From Lutraria lutraria (lineage: Eukaryota; Mollusca; Bivalvia; Venerida; Mactridae): DNA of 64,000 bases. The position numbers and the translations under genes were made by a program. The stretch covers positions 27,617,843 to 27,681,842 of the forward strand of contig OZ026838.1 of NCBI GenBank assembly GCA_964023205.1, given 5' to 3'. This document shows positions 46,330-56,000 of this stretch, piece by piece; position 1 is the first letter of the stretch; every line of letters starts with the position of its first letter. The notes under the pieces are model-generated. The model was not told the origin of the DNA and did no database searches. It saw nothing but the letters and a program-made list of their open reading frames with translations.

Positions 46330-49173
46330 TTTAGACGTGTATGGTTAGATCTATGTCCATATATTGTACTAAGTAAACCAAGTACTGACCTGTGTATCAA
46401 GTGCCAGCAATATAGTGACAAAATTTCTAAAAGTGGTTTCATGAATGAGGAGGAGAAAGGAGCATTGCTTAAGGCTTATGAAAAACACATTAATATTGCC
46501 AGACTTCAGAGAGAGTTATATAAAAAGAACTGTTTAGAGGCAAAACAAACTGTACTTCACCAGCAGCCAAATGAAGGTAACAGTATATATATATAGATAG
46601 AAATTTACTTTTTAACCTGCAGTTGTATATGTACAGTATTAACTTTCAGACTATGCTGTTCAAAATATATAAATCAACATATTATATTTAATGATGAAAG
46701 CTAAACTTTTAATGCACTATTTTCAGGTTCACTCCCATGTACCCTTGATGGACAAGTTCACTACTCCTTTGATTATGCTCAGCAAGTCAATTACCCACAT
46801 CACAGTAGACAGGTAAATTACAATGTTCATACTTTTTACTTTAATATCAGATTTGTTAATTTACCTCAGGAATAAATTAATTGATTTACAGTAATACTAT
46901 GAATTATTTACTGTAACAGTTACTTCCTTCAGTTTTATACATGAGTGTCTTCATAAGATACAGATCTTGAAGGTCAGAAACATGTCATGACTCATCAAGC
47001 ATATGAAGGATATTAACATATAACAAGAAAATATTTCTTTAATGGACCTATCTATTTTCTGACCCCACGAAAATGCTATGTGTTTGGGATCTGTTGTGAA
47101 GGATCAGGTAAGAATACATTTAAAAGTGTTTTTATTTTTCAGAATCATGAATATTACATGAGATGTACTTTTTGTTCTTAAAAAGTGTTGAAATCCAATA
47201 GACTGCAATCAAGTGTCTGTAAATGTGTATGTCTATTGTACAGACATGCCAGGACTTTTATTAGTGATCTTAAAACTTAAGAAATATGAACTTCAACCAT
47301 GTACATGTTTACATGTAGCTGAGTATATGTAATTGAGGTTTATTATATTCTTGAAGAATGATGGGAGGACTGTAACTTATGTTAACATTCATATTTATAT
47401 TTCTAAGGTAAACAGGTATTTTACCTGACAGACGAAGGACATTCACCTGGTAAAGCGGCCAATGGGGTAATCAGCTTTCTTCACCACTACCTTAAAAATT
47501 ACGGACTTGGGGAGAAGTCAGCAGTGTTCAATTTTGACAACTGTGGAGGTCAAAACAAGAACAATCCAGTACTATGGTATGCACTATGGAGGGTTTTTTG
47601 GGTATGTAATTATTTAACGAATGTTAATGATAGTTGATTATCTACATAATTTTTGATAAATGTAAACAAATAACGTGTATAATTTTCTTCAATTAAAGTT
47701 GAGATGTTTGTTCTGTTAACTTTATTTGTACTTGAAAGTAAAAAAAAATTTCTTAATCTTTAAAAATAAATTATCATATTAATATATGAATTCAGAGAAC
47801 ATAATTATTGGAGAACATGAGATGATTGTGCTTCATAAACATTTCTAAGTTGTTTATCATAATTAACATAAAATGTAATTCATTAGCAAATTCTGTACTT
47901 ACTGTATATTTTATATATGTAGGTATGCACCAGAAGATAACTTACCATCTAATGATTGCTGGTCACACGAAGTTCTCCCCAGATTGGCACTTTGGATTGT
48001 GGAAATCAAAATGGAGGTACCAGTTCTTACAAATATTTAATACAATTTTAATATGTAAAAAGTACACTTATGATAATGATAAAATCAAATGTTTGTTAAA
48101 AGCCTGGAAGTGTCATTGGACATTGAATATTGACAAACATGTTCAAAATGTATTTTATTTGCCTATAAGGTGATGGTGATTTTACAGAATGTATTTAGAA
48201 CTGTTAGCATTTAGTGTTTGGTTTATTCTTTGATACTCGACATTTTGTATGATTGTTTAGGAACTGTGATGCAGAGACCATTGTAGACATTGCCAGGACA
48301 GTCTCGCTTTCTTCAAAGAGTGGTCACAATGTGCCACATGTGACAGATCAAGACCAAAACTCAGTGCCATTCTTTGACTGGAAAACATTTCTAGCACAGT
48401 ATTTCAAGCCACTGAAAAATATCTCAAAATATCAATTATTTAGGTATAACGCATTTACATTGTTTGATTTATTTTTTCTCCTTAAGTATGACAAGGAAAC
48501 AATTTGATTTCAAGTTTTATTTGATATTTCATGATTATGATAACCTATTACGCCAGATGTATGTGTGTTTCATGGCTAACTTATTAATTACTGTACTAAT
48601 GTTGAATTAATAACACATTTAAAGTTATTAATGCCAGCATTTGTTTATTATAAGTGTTACATATCACAGTTGCCCTTCTACTTAAAAATATTTTAACAAT
48701 TGAAACAGGTGTAGAAGTGTCCAAATTATACCATGTACCAGGTATGAGTCCAGTCAGTATAAATGTACCTCTACATGTCAATGGAGGATATTTAAATAAT
48801 GTTGGGTGATATTTTTAGGGTGCTGATCTGTTACTTTAATGAATTGCATTTTCAATGTTTATAATTTCAGTATGAGTGCTACAGAGCCAGGTGTTGTATA
48901 TTGCCAAACACACACCGACAGTGATATACAAAGGTTTTCACTATTAAAGACTGGGGTACAAATACAGGATAGAATTAATGAACATCATTTAAAATTAAAA
49001 GGTCTAGACCTGTGCAGGCAGTGGTATTTGTATGACAATATCCGTGAGTTTTGCCGTTGTGATGAAGCAAAAAATCATGTTGCTCCAGAACCTACCATTT
49101 CTAAAGATGTTTGTAGTTCTTCAAGCTTTAAATTGAAGAAGTTGAAAACATAAATAGTGAGATTAGCTATTTA

Positions 49174-49179
49174 AATAAA
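49174..49179 (+). terminator. Poly-A signal AATAAA of the interrupted gene
   Basis: Canonical hexamer 21 bp after the stop codon at 49151-49153. Confidence 0.55.
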
Positions 49180-50890
49180 ATCACATATGGGACTGACTGC
49201 CATATTATATGTATATCAGTTATGTCCACACACCTATCTACTGTTATATTGGATGTTAATTATGCAAATGCTTTCAGTATGTTCATGTTTTTATCAAATT
49301 TTTAAACCCCCAATGATTGTCAATTGCACAACCAAATACATATTTACTAATCTGGGTATGGTAGTTTAGTGTTCTTTAAACGACATTCAAACGTGATGTC
49401 TGTGTACAAGTGAAAGCAAATTAATGCACTCGTATTTTGATAATAATTGTTGCAAAATTTATGCAAATCAATTGAAAGTTTAGAATTTCAGGGCACCATT
49501 GCACTTATAATGCTTAACAAAAAATGCATCTTTTCACAAGATATTCAAACTTAGGGCTCTCATTTGGCACAATTTAATGATACACGATTTTGGAAACATA
49601 AGTCATTCATTCAATGAACACTGCAGTTGTGTTTTTTAAGTACTTCAGGTGCTGACAAAAACAGTTTTCAATACATTGTGAATTTCCAAAGTCATTTATG
49701 TATGAAACTACATTTTTAAGGAATGAAATTTACAAGTATACTATTCGAAGGCAAGCGAAACATGTGCATTTTTGTGTTTTTAGCATTTTTTAGTTCTTTG
49801 GATTCCATGGCAACTATTTCTGTCACACTTCATACATTATGTCTAAGTTATTTGGAAAGTACAAACATTCCAGGGAACTATTTAAGTCTTTTTAATGACC
49901 TACAACAAGATACTAGCTTCTTCCTAGCTGATTAAATACGATGTGTTCCTTCTGTGAAAAGCTCCTTTTTGTAACTGATATTATCTATCTAAAACACTGT
50001 AAATGGAGTATTTAACTAATTTTAAATAATGGAAAAAAAATTTATAATATGATAAAATATTTTCCAAGTAATTCATTAATGCATTTTCAACAGTTTCTGT
50101 TAAATACATTGCAGGTATTTTAATCAAAAGCAAGAGAAAAAATGCTTATTTGTAAAATTTATGCATTACCATGGCAACCACATTTCTTTAGAATTATACG
50201 TCAAATATACTTAAGTAGAAAGTGAATGTCTTATGGATACTGACTCCTGTTTGCAATGAGTTACAGTCTTCACTGTAGTTGTATAAAACTTTTGTATAAT
50301 GAAGCTTTATATTTGTTCAAAATATGATTTTAAAGCAGTATTAAATAATGATTCATTTAGACGTCAGCATTCACATATAAAGTCAAAACAAGTAAAAATA
50401 ATGTGAACATAGAATATAAAATTACAATAAATCTTTGTTTTTTATTGATTTGAATTTTTATATTCAGAAAATGCATGTAAATTGTATTAATAAGTGTAGT
50501 AACACAATGCGTTACCATGGTAACCATTTATTTCGGTAAGATTTGTGAAAAATGTCTCTATTTATAAAGTATGAATTTTTCGTATGTTCAGTGTGTATTC
50601 ATGAATTAAAGCATTAGAATGAATTTACAAAAGTTGTTTTTGTTTCTTCCTCATGAGCTTTCAGATAATTGCTCAATTTAACAATTTTGCACAAAATAGT
50701 GAGTATTTTAAAATGCTAAAAAAAACCAAAAAAATGGGAATATGGAACTTATTCCTTTTAGGTTTTACTTCGGAAGGGTTGTTAAGTAAAAAAATGCAAA
50801 AAAGTTAAAATGTGATTTTTCCTCAATAAGCTGGATTTTCGCAGTCCATGTCACGTTTATAATTTCCATTTTGTAAGTAGTTCCTGCAAA

Positions 50891-50906
50891 TACCCATAAT
50901 GCCCCG
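50891..50906. promoter_or_regulatory. ZNF143/Staf-like site with possible first exon (+)
   Basis: TACCCATAATGCCCCG resembles the Staf/ZNF143 consensus (ACCCATAATGCA...). It is followed by CAGTCAGTGCATAGCGCTAC and, at 50977, a good donor GAGGAG|GTAAGC, which would fit a short untranslated first exon. No downstream gene could be connected. Confidence 0.35.
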
Positions 50907-51314
50907 AGCAGAATAACACAGGTCAGTCAGTGCATAGCGCTACCGTAGTACACATTGAAAACGTGGAACAGAGGAGGTAAGCTACATATACAATTCCGTT
51001 CAAGTGAAATTTGAATTAATAGGCTTTATGGTTAAAAAACGAATAGACACACTACATTTAATCACAGTAGCCTGTTATTCAATCAAAAAAAATTATACTC
51101 AATAAAAAATTACCTACGTATAGAAAAAAACAACAGGAGTGCAATGCCTCCCACTCCCCACCCACATCGCCGATACAAGAATCTCTATTAAACAGCGGTC
51201 AACACGCGAAATTCTAGTCTACATAGTTAAAGGCTATAAAAAGGTAACAAATGCAGGTCCTATCCTTGACGTTTTCTCAGTTTTGCTTATCCTATTTCAA
51301 TAAATCCAAGAGTT

Positions 51315-51440
51315 TCTCCAGCGGAGGCAAGCCATTGCGTGACGTCACAAGGCGGGTCAAAGATGCAAAGGCCCTCTTCTACCCAGAAATTCGTTTTACA
51401 CTCTGAAACACTGTTAAATATTTTGTTTATAACATATGTT
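51315..51440. repeat. Single-arm copy of the 17577 fold-back repeat
   Basis: Shares GGCAA-CCA, GACGTCACAA, CTTCTACCC, and ACACTCTGAAACACTGT, then TGTTTATAACATATGTTT, with the arms of the fold-back element. Confidence 0.5.
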
Positions 51441-53015
51441 TTATAACAACAAAATAAAGTTTCATTTTTTTCTTTTTTCACCATATGTATTATTATACAG
51501 GTATATATATAACAATAATTAAACAACTTTCGGTATATATTCATAAATGTTTCAAATTACGTGACGAAGCCCTGTATCTATGATCTAAAACGTTTTTAAC
51601 ACTTTTCTCTTCATTTCATTGCAATATGGTTAATTATTTCTTTTATGTCCCCATAAGTTATCTATTAAAAAAGACACGCCATTACAGCTTAGTACAGCTT
51701 ATAATTATTTACCATTGTAGAAATTCATACTATGTTTTGTTTAATGTATATGTAATGTAAATTGTATATGTATTGTAAACTGTTGGGCTGTATGCCTTAT
51801 GTTGGAATAAATATCCATCTTATAACTCCTGGGCTCAGAAATCACATCGGTCGTGTTCATCATGGTCCTGTTGAGCGTGGTCTTATATTCGACGCAGAAA
51901 TAATTTCTCTTTAACTACTACCCAATCTTATATCCATATATTGCTCTGAACTGGAGCAACAAATCCTTCAACTTACAAAAAGTATGTCGATCATCGCAGT
52001 GACCTAAGTTTGTTTTCATTAGCTACAGAGTAAATTTCTTTATTCCTTCGTGATTTAATACCCGCACAATGTATTAATTACAGTATAGTCTCAATGTGTT
52101 AGTTCAACGATAAAAGTATTACTTTTATCAGGTATGTAAGGTAGAATTGGCATATGAGATATTTATTTTTGAAGAGTGTTATTGCGACGGGTTTTTTTGG
52201 GGGGGGGGGGGTATCATCTTAAAAGAGACGAGGGGCAATTACAAATGATATTAATCTAATAACTATATAGTCATGCAAGCTGTTATATAAAAAAGATACT
52301 ACTTTCGGTCAACGTCTGTCGTGGCTAAATGAAGATATATTTATTGGAGTTACACAGGTTTTGAAAAGCATTTAATTTGTGCGGAACTGATTGACGAATG
52401 GGTGATGCGTCCACAGGGTATAAGCAAACACTGGAAGGGTTTTTTGGATGAGGACAAAACATGAACTGGATGTGAACTCTTGAGGTTTAATCGCTAGAAT
52501 ATTTCAGTGTACATTGTACGTATTACTAATAAGTAGAAGATATCTAAACTATTCCAGTTGGCTGAATTCAAATACATTTTAAAAACAAGTTGAAAACATT
52601 GTCTATATATATATACTAATAAACATTCCCAGAGAGTTGAAATACCTGTAAATGAAACAACCTGAAAAAATGCTGTATTTTACAAATTTAGTACATGTAT
52701 ATTTTCTCTGACCCGGTCATAAGTAAATAATACTCTACTGACGAATATCATTTTATCAAATTATATAAAATAAATACACTGGTGAAAGATCATATATCTT
52801 CGGTTGTTGTATCGTGATTTGTCCATTTTTCTTTTAAATTCTACCGCATTCTTTGAAGTAAATAAATCATTGGATACACTCACTGTTCCATGCTGAATAT
52901 GTCCAATGTGAAAACGAATTTAATCTTGAAGATTTTACTCGTATGTGGTTCGCCAAGTTTTACACTGAAATGTCCATTTTCTAGATAATATGCTACATGA
53001 TACTAGTACTTCATA

Positions 53016-53076
53016 GTCTGGAGTTACTTGCCCCTGAGGTGACGTCACAGCTACTAGGCAGGGAACCAGACCAGAT
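53016..53076. repeat. Short palindromic repeat abutting the TPMT-like gene 2 stop codon
   Basis: Ends GTCTGG/CCAGAC. Shares GTCTGGAGTTAC.TGCCCCTG and GGGAACCAGACCAG with the inverted copy at 55986-56060. Contains TGACGTCA. It would form the first part of the gene's 3' untranslated region. Confidence 0.6.
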
Positions 53077-53079
53077 ACT

Positions 53080-56000
53080 TCATTGTTGTAACACCATTCT
53101 GTACCATCTGTCGTACACATAAGATGAAGTTTTGATGGCGACGGCTGCTTTTCTAAGAATGTTTAGATCCTCCCCTGTCTTGTTAGCTTCTTCAACTAAA
53201 TCAATCTCGCAGTGTTTACCTGCCGATATAGAGTGGATTCTTACGTTTTAATCATTCTGTACATTATGAAAATATTTTGATTAAATCGAAACTGGATTGA
53301 AATTTAAACCTTTTTATCCAAAACACTAGATTAAAACAGTTCAACAGTTTAAAACAGTTCAATTAAAAAAAAAACACACACACACGAAACATTCCAATAA
53401 TTTCATAATATGTCATTTTTCAATAAACAAATAAAAATTCGTTTTACTAACCATACAAATCTCTCACCAAGGAGTCTGACATAGAATGAGGTGGGCCTGA
53501 TTTAAAGAAACGTACAATATTAGCATAATTGTCAATGACTTTTAACAATAATATTAATCAAATTGAATACTAGTATACATCACGACGCAGTACGCAAACA
53601 GATGACTAAGTTTAAGTCACGCTATCACATTCATATAAATAACATATTGAAAGTTGAAGACAAAAAGATTTACAAATATAATTTGATACTCTCTTTGAAA
53701 GTGTTTTCATTAACTAATGTATCACATGAAGCAATACTTTTTCATGCAAACAGCGATTGGGCAATTCCAGATATACAGCGTGTAAACTGTCCTGGTAATA
53801 TTTCATAGCATTGGCGGGTCATTGATTTTCAAGATAATAAGAGACAAAGTGTTTTTCAAATCAATGAGCTTCAACAGATATGTCCTTAAAAAACTGACAG
53901 AAAAAAGCTTTGATGTGATGAAGTGTCATTATATCTTCACTAATAAGCAACAAATACTGAGTACGTATGTATTTTTTAATGAAAATTAACAATTTAGTCA
54001 ATGTGATCCTTTGGCAATATCAAACTCTTGATATTTACTCGGTTACGCTGCATCAATTTGCATTGTTGCTAAGGATAAATGACATTCTCTCTGATTATAC
54101 ATTAGTTTAAACATGTTTGGATGTTTGTCAGTCATTCTATCTATTTTAATTTTAAAAGTCTCGCCTATTTTGAGGCTATATGTCAATGGGTTTTTTTCGA
54201 CTACATTTTTGTAATTTGATAAAATAAACCGAAACATACTAAATGTAATGGTACTTTTGTATCAACCCTATCCATAAATTTGGAATATTCAAAAGTTTAC
54301 CTGGACAAACGACAGGGTCAAAATCTAAGACATTCAAGTAGTATGCACCATCAGGTTTCAGAAGTGATAGTATAACGTCTTTGTATCTGGCACAAAATCG
54401 AATATACGTTACATATAAGTCTTGGTTTTCATGTGAAAATAACGCCGTTATTCAGTCAGATACATTTATAAATATCCCTGCAGTGGTGTACGACGGACAC
54501 TTGTAACCACTGCTCATGGATTACCTACCAGTACAAATTGTTCGCGTTTTGTAAGCAACTGTCTGCTTTCCAATATAATATGAGACTCGCAGAAACATAC
54601 ATTTGTCTTACGAAAATAAAGATTCAAGCATAACTGTAAAAAAAGGCTAGATGTATATGTGAATGTTATAGATTAGATTGGTTATGTCAAACGGACTTGT
54701 GTAACAAAAGACATTGGAATAGACATTCAGCCTCTAAAAGAGCTTATTGTTATTGGCAAGGTCAGAATGACAATTAAATATCAAGTTCTCAAGAGAGCAT
54801 TACACTGTACATAAACAACGTAACGACTAACAGAAGGTGATCGGCAACATTGACTGCAACCAGAGCTAACACGTCATAAATTATATCAAACTGTCCATAC
54901 ATTGAGCTACAAAGAAAATGACAAGAAGTAAAACATATAGTCATATACAGTACAACCTCTCCTTCAACAACAACATGATTTTTTCCACTGCACGATTCCA
55001 CTATTAATTGAAAGTTCTAGAGCAACAACCTCTCAACAACAACATAATCTTGCTACTCCCAAGGGGTGTTGATTTAGAGTACGTGAGGATCGATTTAGTC
55101 AGCAGTTTTATTGGTGAAAAAAGTTATTATACAATAGTAATTATCCGTTAAATACAAAATGTAGTTAATGAAAAGTTATTTATCTTCGTTTGCGTTTCTT
55201 TTATAAAATGCAATAAAATAATCAGAGAATTGTACATGAATTTGGTTCTACTTACACTGTAGCATCATAGAAGTCGGCAATGTATATTTTTAAACGTCCA
55301 TCTTTGCTCTACAAATCAAATTATAACAGCATAAGTTGTTGTTTTGCTAACTGCTCAAAATATTTGCAAAGAAAATAATTTATATGAATTAAAGTAAAAA
55401 GCAACACGGAGAGGGGAAAGTATGTTATACAAATTAATATGATTATTTTTTGTGTGCTGATATTGTCAAAATGCCACCATGCCGAAGTAAAAAATCTTCT
55501 TGTTCATCATCTTTCGCTTAAAAAATACGAATCTAGGTTTTTGGAAACAATTCATCGCATTCCTATATTGTCGTTTCTCTCTGCATGGGCCCAATACGGG
55601 GCAACAAATGCATGTACGCATACCGATGTAGTCCGATGACGCTCAATACAAGTAATTAATGCAATAGAAGTGGAAATCATTTTACAAATTCAAACAATCA
55701 TTAATTAGCTTTTAGAAGACGTAGCAAACAAAGTCTATTCACCGTCTGTCACATTCATACTAATGGAAATCTATATACAAATGTAAATTACTTGATACCT
55801 TATACAATGTTCCAACATTTTCGACCTCTTCAACATCTTTATCAATTTTGTGTTCTTCAAAAAACTCTTTAATTGGTTGTTCAGCTATATCTATGGCACA
55901 AACTTCGTGTCCTTTCTTATACATCCTGAATATAGTAGATATATTAAAACAAAATAAATGAATATAACATATAAACAAACATAATACTGGTCTGGTTCCA

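Larger units (their letters stand above)
44114..49153 (+). pseudogene. Uncharacterised conserved metazoan gene, probably transposon-derived, interrupted by a LINE
   Basis: Exon segments: 44114-44301, then (after a LINE) 46330-46576, 46727-46812, ~47044-47107, 47408-47605, 47923-48016, 48261-48443 and 48871-49153 (TAA). Translated order: PLPGRLPNF; KPSTDLCIKCQQ (a CxxC motif); HYSFDYAQQVNYP; GPIYFLTPRKC with FGICCEG; YLTDEGHSPGKAANG; FNFDNCGGQNKNN; MIAGHTKFSPDWHFG; NVPHVTDQDQNSVPFFDW; LDLCRQWYLYDNIREFC. I know this motif order from multicopy uncharacterised proteins of cnidarians, molluscs and fish. The spaced acidic residues (TDE, FDN, PDW) could be an RNase H-like/DDE core, which is inference; DUF7869 is a possible name I cannot confirm. 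Two lesions suggest a pseudogene: the LINE splits an exon, and the fourth segment lacks an AG acceptor (AAT directly before GGACC; the nearest AG gives an immediate stop). A poly-A signal AATAAA lies 21 bp past the stop. Upstream exons were not found. Confidence 0.7.
49180..53015. other. Non-coding stretch between the interrupted gene and TPMT-like gene 2
   Basis: Contains three RFX/X-box-like palindromes (49805, 50166, 50511), a ZNF143-like site (50891), a single-arm relative of the 17577 fold-back element (about 51315-51440, including TGACGTCA), and a G13 run (52199-52211). No coding exon recognised. Confidence 0.45.
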
